Shown: positions 37,983 through 47,860, counted from the first letter of the stretch. The stretch is 64,000 nt of DNA from CAVOXO01 sp963700425 (GCA_963700425.1 CAVOXO010000009.1:1-64000); one strand, 5' to 3'. The notes: generated by a model from the sequence alone, not told the origin. A program made the numbers and translations.

Positions 37983-38763
37983 TCAGCGGTTCTTGTCCCA
38001 GATCAGTCGGAGCCCGTGCAGGGTGAGCCACGGTTCGTTCCGTTCGATCGAGGTGGACAACGGCGTGATGAGCTCGGCGAGACCGCCCGTGGAGATGATC
38101 GTCGCGTCGCCCATCTCCTCTTCGATGCGGTCGCACATGCCGTCGATGAGGGAGGTGTACCCGTAGATCACTCCCGACTGGATCGACTCGACCGTCGTCT
38201 TGCCGACGACGCTGCGGGGCTCGACCAACTCGACGCTGCGCAGCCCCGCGGCACGCCCTATGAGGGCGTCGAGGCTCACTTCGATGCCGGGGACGATCGG
38301 CTCCACCGAGGTATTCGCCGGCCGCAGAGATCACGTCGAAGGTCGTCGCGGTCCCGAAGTCGACGACGATCGTCGGACCGCCGAAGAGGTCGAACGCCCC
38401 CACCGCGTTGGCGATGCGGTCGGCGCCCACCTCCTTGGGGTTGTCGTAGAGCACCGACATCCCGGTTCGGACCCCGGCGCCGAGCACCACGGGGTCGATC
38501 TGGAGGTATCGCTCGCACATGCGTCTCAGCTCGAAGGTCACCGAGGGGACTCCCGACGACACCGCCACACCGCCGATGTCGCAGCGCCAGTCGTACCCCG
38601 CAACGGCCAGGAGATCGGAGATCATCAGCACGAGTTCGTCGGAGGTGCGCTCCGCCTTGGTGGCGATGCGCCAGTGCTCGATCAGCGTCGGGGTCGCCTC
38701 GTCCTGGTCGGAGTAGAGGCCGATGACCGTCTGGGTGTTGCCGACGTCGATGACGAGCAGCAT
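37983..38763 (-). CDS. coaX: type III pantothenate kinase CoaX (one frame break)
   Basis: About 260 residues. CoaX phosphorylates pantothenate in the first step of coenzyme A synthesis and needs a monovalent cation. Visible motifs are the phosphate loop DVGNTQTVIG at the N-terminus, GADRIANAVGAFDLF, the DFGTATTFDVIS loop and PGIEVSLDAL. The frame changes near 38298-38304; removing one C gives ..EYLGGAIVPGIEVS. The panC gene of the same pathway lies upstream in the same unit. Confidence 0.9.
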
Positions 38764-39503
38764 GGCCGCCTCAGGCGTTCGCGGCGCAGGCGGTCGCCGG
38801 CGGTGGAGTAGCGGACGATGCAGATGAACGCCTGCACTCCGTCCCGCCAACCGATCTTCTTGCCCTCGGCGTAGGTCCGACCCGAGTAGGAGATACCCAC
38901 CTCGTAGATCCGCCAGCCGCCCTTGGCGACCTTGGCGGTGATCTCCGGCTCGAACCCGAACCGGGCCTCCTGGATCTCGATCGACTCGATGACCTCGCGG
39001 CGGAATGCCTTGTAACAGGTCTCCATGTCGGTGAGGTTGAGATTGGTGAACATGTTCGACACCAGGGTGAGGAACTTGTTGCCGACCGAATGCCAGAAAT
39101 AGAGCACCCGGTGGGGGCGGCCGGCGAGGAACCGGGACCCGAACACCACGTCGGCCCGGCCGTCGATCAGCGGTTCGAGCAGCTCCTGATAGTCGGCGGG
39201 GTCGTATTCGAGATCTGCGTCCTGGACCACCACGTACTCTGCGGTCGCCTCGGCGAATCCACGGCGCCAGAGCCGCGCCCTTGCCCATGTTCCTCGGGCT
39301 GGCTGAAGAATCGCACCCGGTCGTCGGCCTCTGCGAGCTTCGTGGCGATCTCGGGGGTGGCGTCGATGGACCCGTCGTCGACGATGACCAGTTCGGCAGT
39401 CCACTCCGACTCCAGGACCCGGCCTGCGCAGGCCTCGAGGGTCGCTTCCTCGTTGTAGGCGGGCATCACGACCGACAGGCAGCGGAGTGGGGGCGGAACT
39501 CAC
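38682..39503 (-). CDS. family 2 glycosyltransferase (several frame breaks)
   Basis: A GT2 enzyme of the dolichyl-phosphate-mannose-synthase / DPG-synthase type. It has VVMPAYNEEATLEAC and ELVIVDDGSIDATPEIA (nucleotide-binding Asp), then QDADLEYDPADY with the metal-binding DAD, VVFGSRFLAG and DMETCYKAFRREV. The middle, which should read about RNMGKGAALRRGFAEATAEY, is split by two one-base breaks near 39266-39270 and 39295-39300. The N-terminus needs another near 39475-39490. The exact end is unclear: either 38682, overlapping coaX, or a stop at 38771 after one more break. Confidence 0.8.
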   Translation of the reverse strand: MSSAPTPLPVGRDARLQRGSDPRGLRRPGPGVGVDCRTGHRRRRVHRRHPRDRHEARRGRRPGAILQPARGTWARARLWRRGFAEATAEYVVVQDADLEYDPADYQELLEPLIDGRADVVFGSRFLAGRPHRVLYFWHSVGNKFLTLVSNMFTNLNLTDMETCYKAFRREVIESIEIQEARFGFEPEITAKVAKGGWRIYEVGISYSGRTYAEGKKIGWRDGVQAFICIVRYSTAGDRLRRERLRRPCCSSSTSATPRRSSASTPTRTRRPRR

Positions 39504-39561
39504 GGCGCCGATTCTTTCATGCCCGCGTGCTGCTGATCCCATATGAGATGTCGTCCGACGG

Positions 39562-40433
39562 TCACGAGGTGACGTCGAGCCCGATGTCGAGAACCGGCGC
39601 CGAGTTGGTGATTCGACCCGTCGAGATCTGGTCGACGCCCGTCGCCGAATAGGCCCCGATCGTCTCGAGGGTGACGCCCCCCGACACCTCCAACAGCACC
39701 CTCCGGGCGGCATCGGTCCCGACGGTCCGCGGTCGCGACGCATGCCGTCACCTCGTCGACGCTCATGTTGTCGAGCAGAACGGCGGTGGCTCCGGCGTCG
39801 ATCGCCTCGACCATCTGCTCGATCCGTTCGCATTCGATGTGGACCGACCGCCCCGGCCACAGGTCGAGACATCGTCGGCACGGCCTCGGTGATTCCGATG
39901 CCGGTGATGTGGTTGTCCTTCAGCAGCACCCAGTCGCTGAGGTTCCCGCGATGGTTGCGGCCACCACCGGCCCGGACCGCGGCCTTCTCGAGACTCCGCA
40001 GGCCCGGAGTCGTCTTGCGGGTGTCCCAGACCCGGGCAGGGCCCGACTCGGCCGCGGCCGCGACGAACGCAGCCGTGAGGGTGGCGATGCCGGAGAGGTG
40101 GCCGAGGAAGTTGAGCGCGGTTCGCTCGGCGGTCAGCACCGGGGCGAGACGACCCGACACCGTGCCGATCATCTCTCCCGGGCGGAGACGCCCGAGCCGT
40201 CGGTCAGCGCCCAGTCGACGAAGATCGTCGGGTCGATCTGGCGCGAAGGTCTCGGTGGCCGCGGCGCAGCCCGCCACGACGCCGTCGTCGCGGGAGACGA
40301 ATCGCGCCACGGTGCGGGCCTCGGGGTCCACCAGCGCGGACGTGAGGTCGCCGAGGGGCGTCAGGTCCTCGGCGAGAGCACGTGACACGGCTTCGCGAAC
40401 CGCGACCACAGGGGGATCGACATAGGTGTGCAT
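39562..40433 (-). CDS. nadC: quinolinate phosphoribosyltransferase NadC (about four frame breaks)
   Basis: Makes nicotinate mononucleotide from quinolinate and PRPP in de novo NAD synthesis. Clear segments are ERTALNFLGHLSGIATLT, WDTRKTTPGLRSLEKAAVRAGGGRNHR, LLKDNHI, then in other frames ECERIEQMVEAIDAGATAVLLDNMS and EVSGGVTLETIGAYSATGVDQIS. Breaks lie near 40239-40244, 40180-40182, 39855-39868 and 39724-39737, and the first two compensate each other. Repaired, the gene has normal length. ATG 40433 start. It is separated from nadB by one flavoprotein gene. Confidence 0.88.
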
Positions 40434-40482
40434 GGCAACAGGATGCCGTGTCGGGGACAGCGACGCCCGGACCATCGAGGAC

Positions 40483-41664
40483 TCAGACCCCCGGCGCATC
40501 CTCGATCAGGCCGAGGTGGATCTGGGCGGAATCGATGTACACCTTCTCGCTGATGAAGGCATGCTGGGTGCCGGTGTAGATGTCGCGGAACGCTCTCTCG
40601 AGACGACACCCCTCGCGAATCGCAGAGGTGCCCGCGGCGAGGTGCGCCCACTGGGCGATCTCTCTCGCCGCTTCGGTGGCGAAGTTCGCGGCGATCCGCA
40701 TGTCCGCTCGGTCGGTCGGCGTGAGGTCGGCGCCGGCCGCCATCTGTCCCTCCACCCGGCCGAACGTCTCGCGAACTCCGGCCGTCGCAGCCCTCCACAT
40801 GCCGAGGTGATGGGCGTAGTTGCGCTGGAACGTCTGGCGATGGACCAGGGTCTCCATGTCGGACATCCGCACCTTGCTGAGGGCCAGCTCGGCCACGTCG
40901 TCGATCATCGAGCGGGCGACGCCGAGTGCCCACGATGCATGACCCGCCGCCGTGACCGGCATCATCCCCATCCGATAGAGCGGAGCGGATCCGCGCTGCG
41001 GCGTGCGTTCGAACAACCTGAACGTCCGAGACTCCGGAACCACGACGTCGTCGACGGAGTAGTCGAAGCTGCCGGTTCCGCGCAGCCCCTGGGTGTGCCA
41101 GCCGTCGTCGATGTCGACGTCGGCGCGGGGAACGACGGCGATGCGGACCTCGTCGAGGTCGAGCTGGATCTCGCCGTCGACGACGGGGAAGAACCCTCCT
41201 GCCACATAGGGGGAGTGCCCGATGCCCGAGCCGAAGTTCCACGATCCGGTCAGCCGGTACCCCCCGTCGACCACCGCTCCCTGGCCGTGAGGGAAGAACT
41301 GCCCCGCCACGGTGGTGTGGTGGTCGGGTCCCCCGAAGACCTCCTCGAACCCGGCATCGGGCAGATAGGTGGCCGCCGCGAGAGCGGACGGGAAGTTGGC
41401 GATGCCCACCCAGCCGACCGAGCCGTCCTGGGACGCCATCTCTATCCAGGTGTCGATGATGTCGGCGAACGAGGGCTCATCCCCGCCTGCCTCCTCAGGC
41501 AGCAGGTGATGCATCAGACCGGCGTGCCACAGGGCGTCCACGACGGTGGAGGTGACGGTCCGCGCGTTCTCGCAGGCCGCGGCCTCGCTCTCCACGAGTT
41601 CGCGGAGCCCTGCCGCCAGCTCGACTCCACTGGCTGCGGTTGTGGTGCTGTTCAGGGAAACCAT
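40483..41664 (-). CDS. acyl-CoA dehydrogenase-like flavoprotein (HsaA/HpaB-type)
   Basis: 393 residues with the acyl-CoA dehydrogenase fold: N-terminal helical domain, a central beta domain (GSWNFGSGIGHSPYVAGGF, VPRADVDIDDGWHTQGLRGTGSFD) and a C-terminal four-helix domain of the Acyl-CoA_dh_2 type (HLAAGTSAIREGCRLERAFRDIYTGTQHAF). That C-terminal class is typical of flavin-dependent monooxygenases such as HsaA and of sulfur-compound monooxygenases, which need a separate reductase. None is adjacent. Its place between nadB and nadC is unusual. Confidence 0.85.
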   Translation of the reverse strand: MVSLNSTTTAASGVELAAGLRELVESEAAACENARTVTSTVVDALWHAGLMHHLLPEEAGGDEPSFADIIDTWIEMASQDGSVGWVGIANFPSALAAATYLPDAGFEEVFGGPDHHTTVAGQFFPHGQGAVVDGGYRLTGSWNFGSGIGHSPYVAGGFFPVVDGEIQLDLDEVRIAVVPRADVDIDDGWHTQGLRGTGSFDYSVDDVVVPESRTFRLFERTPQRGSAPLYRMGMMPVTAAGHASWALGVARSMIDDVAELALSKVRMSDMETLVHRQTFQRNYAHHLGMWRAATAGVRETFGRVEGQMAAGADLTPTDRADMRIAANFATEAAREIAQWAHLAAGTSAIREGCRLERAFRDIYTGTQHAFISEKVYIDSAQIHLGLIEDAPGV

Positions 41665-41700
41665 GTCGTCCTCTCGACGGTGTCTCGGGCCTTCTCGCTC

Positions 41701-43285
41701 TCAGTTCCCGATGACGAGACGATGGCGGAACGCCTCCGACGCATCGGGATGATCGGTCCGGGCGTGAGCGCCACGGGATTCGGTGCGGTGCTCCGCGGCG
41801 GCCAGCAGCGCAAGCCCGACCGTTGCCAGGTTGTGCAACTCGACCGAGGCGGGATCGGTGGCGTCGGCGGAGACGCGACCGGCGACGTCGGCGAGAACGT
41901 CGCGGGCGCAGGCGAGCGAGTCTGCCGTGCGCAACACACCGGCGTTGGTGGTCATCGCCCGCTGGAGTCGCTCGCGTTCGCTCGGCAATCGTCCCGGGGT
42001 CGAGCACGCCCGCCCCGCCGGAAGGGATCTCGGGGCACCCGATGCGCTCCCCGCCGATGACGGTGTCGATCGTCGCTCCGTCCAGGACCGATCGCATGGC
42101 CCCCGTCGCGGTGGGACCATCGGTGCCCTGGGAGATGGCGTCGACGACCCGCTCCCCGAACACCATTCCCTCGAGAAGGGAGTTGGACGCCAGCCGATTG
42201 GCTCCGTGCACACCCGAGCAGCTGGTCTCGCCCGCCGCCCACAGGCCCGGCAGCGACGAGGCGCCCGCGAGGTCGGTGACGATCCCGCCGCACTGGTGGT
42301 GAGCCGCCGGAGCCACCGGCAGGTATTCCGTACCCGGATCGAGCCCGGCCCGTTCGAGGTCGGCGAGGATCGTCGGGAAGCGAACGTCGAAATGATCGAG
42401 GAAGGTGGCGTCGAGCCACACGTGGTCGATGTTCTGTTCGAGCATTCGGGCGGTGACCGCGCGCGACACGACATCGCGTGGCAGGAGTTCGTCGACGAAG
42501 CGCTCACCGCGGGCGTCCCGGAGCATCGCGCCGTGTCCGCGGAGCGCCTCCGACAGCAGCGGACGCGGCATCGACGGGTGATCGAGGGCGGTGGGATGGA
42601 ACTGGAAGAACTCGAGGTCGGCCACTGCGACCTGCGCCCGGAGCGCCATCGCCACGCCGTCGCCGGTGGCGACGGGCGGGTTGGTCGTCACCCAGAACAG
42701 CTGACCGGCACCGCCGGTGGCCAACAGGGTGTTCCGGGCCAACACCTCGAACGGTCGACCGTCGGGCCCCACGGCGCGCACCCCGACGCACCGACCGGCA
42801 TCGACGATGAGGTCGAGGGCGAAGGTCTGTTCGTGGATCTGGCGTACCCGCTCACGGACCGCGGCGACGAGCGCCCGCTCGATCTCCGCTCCGGTCGCCG
42901 CCCCGCCCGCGTGGACGACGCGCGCCACCGAATGCCCGCCTTCGCGGGCCAGTTCGAGCTCGCCGTCGGCGTCGCGATCGAAACGCGCCCCCAGAGCGAT
43001 CAGGTCCATCACCCGGGAGGGGCCTTCGTTGACGAGCAATTTCACCGCTTCGATGTCGCACAGCCCCACGCCCGCCGACAGGGTGTCGGCAAGATGGAGA
43101 TCGGTCTCCTCGGGATCTCCCGAGATGGCGGCCGCAACACCTCCCTGCGCCCAACGCGTGGTCGCCTGACTGATCTCGCCCTTGGTCATGACCCCGACCG
43201 ACAACGACAATTCCTCCGCGGCACGCACCGCGGCCGACAGGCCGGCCACTCCGCTGCCGAGCACCAGGAGGTCGAGCGGGATCAT
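41701..43285 (-). CDS. nadB: L-aspartate oxidase NadB (one frame break)
   Basis: About 528 residues. FAD-dependent oxidation of aspartate to iminoaspartate, the first step of NAD synthesis. The dinucleotide fold LLVLGSGVAGLSAAVRA, TRWAQGGVAAA, HPTALDHP, GAHHQCGGIVTD-type segment (APAAHHQCGGI) and GETSCSGVHGANRLASNSLLEG are all present. The C-terminal helical part (ERERLQRAMTTNAGVLR.. to the stop) is in another frame, joined near 41980-41985 by removing one G. The ATG overlaps the panC stop (ATGA). nadA is not in the window. Confidence 0.92.
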
Positions 43286-44142
43286 GACGGGTCGCTTTCG
43301 TCGCCGACGGCGATGTTGTCGATCAGGCGGGTGGAGCCGAACCGTACCGCGCCCAGAAGTCGGTTGGTCGGCGATGCCACGTCGACCTCCTCGAGGGTGT
43401 CGGGGTCGGCCACGGTGACGTAGTCGAGTTCGGCCAGGGGCTCCGCAGCCACCAGTTCGGCCATGGCGCGCTTCACCGCGGCGGCATCGGTCTCCCCGGC
43501 GCAGATCATCTGTGCACCGTGGGTGAGGGCCCGGAACAGGACCGGCGCAGCCGAGCGCTGCGCCGGGTCGAGATAGACGTTGCGGCTGGACATGGCGAGA
43601 CGATCGGGCTCGCGAACCGTGGGGCACCCCACCACCTCGATCGGCATCGACAGGTCGGCGGCCATCCGACGGATCAGGGCGAGTTGCTGGTAGTCCTTCT
43701 CTCCGAAGTACGCACGGACGGGGCCCACGATGCCGAACAGCTTGGCGACCACCGTCGCCACGCCGTCGAAGTGGGTGGGCCTCGAGGCGCCTTCCATTCC
43801 ATCGGTCACCCCGGCGACCGACACCGTGGTTCGGATCGCGGTGGGGTACATCTCCTCCACCGAGGGGGTGAACAGCCACCGCACACCCGCTCCGGTGAGT
43901 TTCGCCGCGTCCCCGTCGGCGTCGGTGGGGTAGGTGGAGAGATCCTCGCCGGCCGCGAACTGGAGGGGATTGACGAAGATCGACACCACGACGTCGTCGT
44001 TGTCGTCACACGCACGATCCACCAACGACACGTGACCCTGGTGCAGATACCCCATCGTGGGCACGAAACCGAGCGACCGACCGCTGCCGCGCGCCGTGTT
44101 CATCTCCCTCCGGAGCTCGGCGATCGTGGTGATCACCTCCAT
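43282..44142 (-). CDS. panC: pantothenate synthetase PanC
   Basis: 286 residues. ATP-dependent joining of pantoate and beta-alanine. The HIGH-like motif lies in VPTMGYLHQGHVSL, with FVNPLQF, YFGEKDYQQL and the KMSKS-like region MSSRNVYL. The frame is intact. TAG of the DUF2520 gene is directly adjacent to its ATG. panD (beta-alanine source) and panB are not in the window. Confidence 0.96.
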   Translation of the reverse strand: MEVITTIAELRREMNTARGSGRSLGFVPTMGYLHQGHVSLVDRACDDNDDVVVSIFVNPLQFAAGEDLSTYPTDADGDAAKLTGAGVRWLFTPSVEEMYPTAIRTTVSVAGVTDGMEGASRPTHFDGVATVVAKLFGIVGPVRAYFGEKDYQQLALIRRMAADLSMPIEVVGCPTVREPDRLAMSSRNVYLDPAQRSAAPVLFRALTHGAQMICAGETDAAAVKRAMAELVAAEPLAELDYVTVADPDTLEEVDVASPTNRLLGAVRFGSTRLIDNIAVGDESDPS

Positions 44143-44887
44143 CTAGGTGACCTCTCCGTCGCCTCGGCCCAGCCGGCGGGCAGCGTCGGACAACACGCCG
44201 TAGAGCTCGGCCTCGTCGGCACCGATGGCAACAAGGTGCCGCTCGAGAGTCTGGTCGTCGCCGCGGGCGGCCGGCCCCGTGAGCGCGGCGGCGGGGCCGA
44301 GCTCGGCGATGTTGTCGAGGGTCCCTTCGACCAGACCGCGGAAGGCCGAAAGAGGCACCCCTGCCGTGGCGGCGATCCGTTCGACCTGCGCCATCAGCAC
44401 GACGAGGTGATTCGAGGCGATCACCGCCGCGGCGTGATAGGCGGCGCGGTCGCTGTCGGCCACCTCGATCGACCGACCACCGAGGGCGCTCACGACGTCG
44501 TCGACCAACGGGTCACCCGCCGTGGCGAACACAGCCCCGTCGAGGAGGCGCTCGGCGCCCACCGGCGGCGGTGGCAGGGCGACGAGAGGGTGGAGCGCCG
44601 CGTGACGGGGGTGACGGTCGACGACATCGAGACCCTGGGACCCCGACACGTGTGCCACGACGGTGTCGACGACCGGCACGATCGCATCGGAGACCTCCGT
44701 CACCGCCGCGTCCGTCACGCAGATCAGCACGAGGTCCACCCCCCGCGCCGCTGTCGGCGAGGTCGTCGCGTCCGTGCGGCCCATCGACCTGCCACCCGCG
44801 CCCATCGAGCGCGTCGGCAAAGGCATGTCCGGCCCGTCCCTGCCCGATGATGCGAACCCGGCGATCCGCCGGAGGCACACCGGTCAC
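44143..44887 (-). CDS. Rossmann-fold DUF2520 protein (one frame break)
   Basis: About 247 residues. An N-terminal NAD(P)-binding fold (VRIIGQGRAGHAFADAL, then LVLICVTDAAVTEV) is followed by a DUF2520 helical domain (AAYHAAAVIASNHLVVLMAQV, GTLDNI). The family resembles ketopantoate reductases and commonly sits beside panC, so a redox role in pantothenate supply is plausible but unproven. The two parts are in different frames; removing one base near 44745-44751 restores ..DSARGVDLVL. GTG 44887 overlaps the folK stop as GTGA. Confidence 0.82.
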
Positions 44888-45333
44888 TTCAGCGCTTCGA
44901 CGGGCCAGACCCGCCCGTCGGCCACCTCGATGTCGGCGGCGGTGACGAGATCGGACGCCAGATCCCTGAGGGGGACCAGGACGAAGCGCCGTTCGCGCCA
45001 TCTCGGATGTGGAATCGTCAGTCGTTCGTCGTTCATCTCGACACCGTCCATCCAGATGATGTCGACATCGAGTGTGCGCGGACCCCATCGGACGTCACGC
45101 ACCCGATTCGCCGCGGCCTCGAGTCGATGGCAGATCCCCAGGAGCACCCAGGGGTCGAGGTCGACATCGAGTTCGGCGATCACGTTGAGGTAGCTGTCCT
45201 GATCGGGCCCCCCGACCGGATCCGACTCGTACACCGGCGACACGGCGACCAGGCCGGGAAGCGACGCGATGGCATCGGACAACTGGCTGCGCCGGTCCCC
45301 CATGTTCGACCCCAACGAGAGGAACGTCCTCAC
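44884..45333 (-). CDS. folK: HPPK, 6-hydroxymethyldihydropterin pyrophosphokinase FolK
   Basis: 149 residues. Transfers pyrophosphate from ATP to the pterin in folate synthesis. Family landmarks are LSLGSNMGDR at the N-terminus, VSPVYESDPVG, the catalytic RWGPRTLDVDIIWMDG and the IPHPRWRERRFVLVPL end. The GTG start overlaps the folB stop as GTGA, and the order folP-folB-folK is typical of actinobacteria. Confidence 0.94.
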   Translation of the reverse strand: MRTFLSLGSNMGDRRSQLSDAIASLPGLVAVSPVYESDPVGGPDQDSYLNVIAELDVDLDPWVLLGICHRLEAAANRVRDVRWGPRTLDVDIIWMDGVEMNDERLTIPHPRWRERRFVLVPLRDLASDLVTAADIEVADGRVWPVEALK

Positions 45334-45696
45334 TGCGGCCTGCTCCGTCGAATCGTGACCGCTGCGGTGTCGAGATCCTCGGGCACCGGTGGACGCAACT
45401 TGGTCACCGTGATCGTCACGGCACCCACCCTGTCGTCGGCGAGGACCGCGTCGCTCAGCCGTCGGGCCATCCTCTCCATGAGCACGAATCGCTCCCCTTC
45501 GGCGATTGCGACGATCTCGGTGGTCAGAGCGCCGTAGTCGACGGTGTCGACGAGAGAATCCGACGATCCCGCCGAGCGACAGATCGACGTCGACGTCGAC
45601 GTCGATCGAGAAGGGCTGGCGGCGCTGCTGTTCCTCGGGAAGCGCACCACAGATGGCCAGGACGCGCAGACCTCGGAGAGCCAGCGTGTCCGCCAT
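45330..45696 (-). CDS. folB: dihydroneopterin aldolase FolB (one frame break)
   Basis: About 121 residues. The first part (MADTLALRGLRVLAICGALPEEQQRRQPF) has the FolB N-terminus, though the usual GxHGxxxxE catalytic motif reads AICGALPEE, so the His is Cys here. The rest (VDTVDYGALTTEIV, ERFVLMERMARRLSD, VTITVTKLRPP) is in another frame, joined by removing one C from the CCC at 45568-45570. ATG 45696. Confidence 0.87.
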
Positions 45697-45699
45697 CGC

Positions 45700-46215
45700 C
45701 TAGCTCCGCGTGGCGGCGAGCTTCCCGGCGATGGACACGAGGTCGCGACCGCGGGGGGTGAGCTGCTTGGAGGTGATGTGCTCCAACATGAAGATCGCCT
45801 TCGGCTCCTCGGCCACCATTCCGGACCACACGAGGTATCCGGCCATGACGGCGATGATCCAGTCACCGAGTTCCTCGAAGTGCACGAGCACCTTCGCCCC
45901 CTTCTCGAGGGCGTCGGAGATCTCCTGGTAGAGCGCGGCCAGATAGCCGTGGAGATCCTCCACCGCCGGGAAAGGACGGTGCCGCCACTCCACCGAGAGC
46001 TCGTCGTAGTTGTGGAGGTTGTGGGGAGCCGGAATGAGACTGATCACCGGGGCGAATCCCTGCTCCCGGATCCAGATGATCTCCTCCTGGCGCCGCACCC
46101 GCCGATGGTGCGCGCCGTAGCCGCCGGGCCGTTCGCAGACCGCGAGTCGATCCTGGATCACCCAGGAGAAGTGGCGCGGTTCGATTCCCTGCGCCCACTT
46201 TCCCTTTGCGGCCAT
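45700..46215 (-). CDS. dual-specificity-phosphatase-like protein without catalytic residues
   Basis: About 171 residues. The pattern resembles a dual-specificity phosphatase: FSWVIQDRLAVCERPGG, a REQGFAPVISL strand, a variable region with the RPFPAVEDLHGYLAALY stretch, and VLVHFEELGDW then a helix AGYLVWSG. The catalytic loop HCx5R is HFEELGDW, so the nucleophile Cys is Phe113 and the phosphate-binding Arg is Trp119. Phosphatase chemistry by this route is therefore not possible. The gene sits inside the folate operon between folP and folB. Met46215 is preferred over 46224 on ribosome-site spacing. Confidence 0.65.
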   Translation of the reverse strand: MAAKGKWAQGIEPRHFSWVIQDRLAVCERPGGYGAHHRRVRRQEEIIWIREQGFAPVISLIPAPHNLHNYDELSVEWRHRPFPAVEDLHGYLAALYQEISDALEKGAKVLVHFEELGDWIIAVMAGYLVWSGMVAEEPKAIFMLEHITSKQLTPRGRDLVSIAGKLAATRS

Positions 46216-46278
46216 GGCCCTCACTGCTCCGATCAGATCGAATCTCGAACGTAGAGCCCCAGATCGTAGCCGTCGCTG

Positions 46279-47133
46279 TCAAATCGTGACCGCTGGACCA
46301 GACCCTGGCCCCGACGCCCGCGGGCTCTCACCCAACGCCTCCAGAGCCCTCACAGCAGCCACGTGGACGGCGACATCGTGCACACGAAGGATGGCCGCCC
46401 CCGACAGGGCGCACCACGCCGCGAGCGCGACGCCGGCGGCCAGCCGATCGTCGAAGCCGGCCGGATCGCCTGGGGCGCGTCCCGCCACCTCGGCATCGGA
46501 CGCTTCGGTGAGGACACCGAGCAGGCTCTTGCGACTGACGCCCACCACCACCGGGAACGGGCCCGACGCGAAGCGATCCAGCCCGGCCAGCAGCGTCAGG
46601 TTGTGCCCGACGGTCTTTCCGAAGCCGATCCCGGGGTCGATCCACACGTCGGGAACGCCGGACCTGACCGCCAGATCCGCTCTGGCCATCAGATGGTCGT
46701 ACACCTCACCGACGACGTCGACATAGGCCGGGTCGCTCTGCATCGTCGCCGGTTCGCCGGCCATGTGCATGGCGATCCAACCCACGCCCAGCTCCGCCGC
46801 CACCTCCCAGAGCGATGCGGAGACATCGTTGATCACCGTGGCGCCCGCGTCGACGGCGGCCCGGGCGACATCGGCCCGTCGGGTGTCGATCGACACCCTG
46901 ATCCCCCGGCCGGTCAGTTCGCCGACAACGCCGACGGTGCGGCGAGTCTCCTCCCGTGGATCCACGGGCTCGGCACCGGGCCGGGTCGACTCGCCGCCCA
47001 CGTCGATGATCGACGCGCCCTCGGCGACCATGTCGATCCCCCGCTGGACGGCGGTTCCGCTCTCCACGTAGCGGCCCCCGTCGCTGAACGAATCGGGCGT
47101 CACGTTGAGGATGCCCATGATCTCGGTCGCCAC
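46279..47133 (-). CDS. folP: dihydropteroate synthase FolP
   Basis: 284 residues, a TIM-barrel enzyme joining the pterin pyrophosphate to p-aminobenzoate; the target of sulfonamides. Intact motifs are ILNVTPDSFSDGG, IIDVGGESTRPGAE, TVINDVSAS, WIDPGIGFGKT, VGVSRKSLLG and a C-terminal RVHDV. No indel seen. It lies between folE and the phosphatase-like gene. Confidence 0.96.
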   Translation of the reverse strand: MATEIMGILNVTPDSFSDGGRYVESGTAVQRGIDMVAEGASIIDVGGESTRPGAEPVDPREETRRTVGVVGELTGRGIRVSIDTRRADVARAAVDAGATVINDVSASLWEVAAELGVGWIAMHMAGEPATMQSDPAYVDVVGEVYDHLMARADLAVRSGVPDVWIDPGIGFGKTVGHNLTLLAGLDRFASGPFPVVVGVSRKSLLGVLTEASDAEVAGRAPGDPAGFDDRLAAGVALAAWCALSGAAILRVHDVAVHVAAVRALEALGESPRASGPGSGPAVTI

Positions 47134-47223
47134 GGACCGAGCGTACCGACGGGCGCGGACACCACCCCCAACCGATCTCTGCCGCCGGGCCGACGTGCCC
47201 CGCCAGCCGAGGCGCGGCCGGGC

Positions 47224-47860
47224 TCAGAGACCGATGAGCCGCATGGCCTCCGCGCCGCGCCGCAACGTCACGACGGAAGATGCCCCGGACGGCGGAGGTG
47301 ACCGTCGACGACCCGGGCTTGCGGACCCCGCGCATGCCCATGCACAGATGCTCGGCAGAGAGCACCACGAGGGTCGCTCGGGGCTCGAGTACCGACTCGA
47401 TCGCCTCGGCGATCTGTGTGGTCAGCCGCTCCTGGACCTGGGGACGTCGGGCGTAGCCGTCGGTCAGTCGAGCCAACTTCGACAGCCCGGTGATTCGTCC
47501 GTCCTCATGGGGGATGTACGCGATGTGGGCATGGCCGAAGAAGGGCACCAGGTGGTGCTCGCACAGGGAGTAGAAGGGAATGTCGCGAACCATGACCATC
47601 TCGTCGTGGTCGGCGTCGAAGGTGACCTTCAGGTGCTCGCGAGGTTGCTCGTGAAGTCCGCCACACACCTCGGCGTACATCCTCGCCACCCGCTGCGGCG
47701 TGTCGAGGAGACCGTTGCGGTCGGGATCCTCGCCGATGGCGAAGAGGATCTCGCGGACGGCTGCCGCCAATCGGTCGAGGTCGGCCGACCGGGGCAGCGG
47801 AGAATCGTCGGGGAGATCATCGGCGACGTTGAGATCCAGGGGTTGGCGGCTCTCGGTCAC
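47224..47860 (-). CDS. folE: GTP cyclohydrolase I FolE (frame break at C-terminus)
   Basis: About 212 residues. First step of folate synthesis. Zinc ligands are Cys and His in FYSLCEHHLVPF and Cys in EHLCMGMRGV; GYARRPQVQERLT and SSTVTSAVRGIFRRD follow. The last residues should read about VAARAEAMRLIGL and are in another frame, so a one-base break lies at about 47251-47262; the uncorrected frame would run into folP. GTG 47860 overlaps the ftsH stop as GTGA. Confidence 0.92.

Noticed and set aside
37711..39288. Apparent 525-residue protein joining glycosyltransferase end, CoaX and LysS sequence
   Set aside because: Only the CoaX part is in its true frame; the rest are shadows of neighbouring genes linked by the same frame breaks.
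38682..40499. Apparent 605-residue fusion of NadC and a glycosyltransferase
   Set aside because: The frame is continuous only because single-base breaks link unrelated frames. NadC should stop at 39562 and the GT2 gene starts afterwards; the middle of the fused frame matches neither family.
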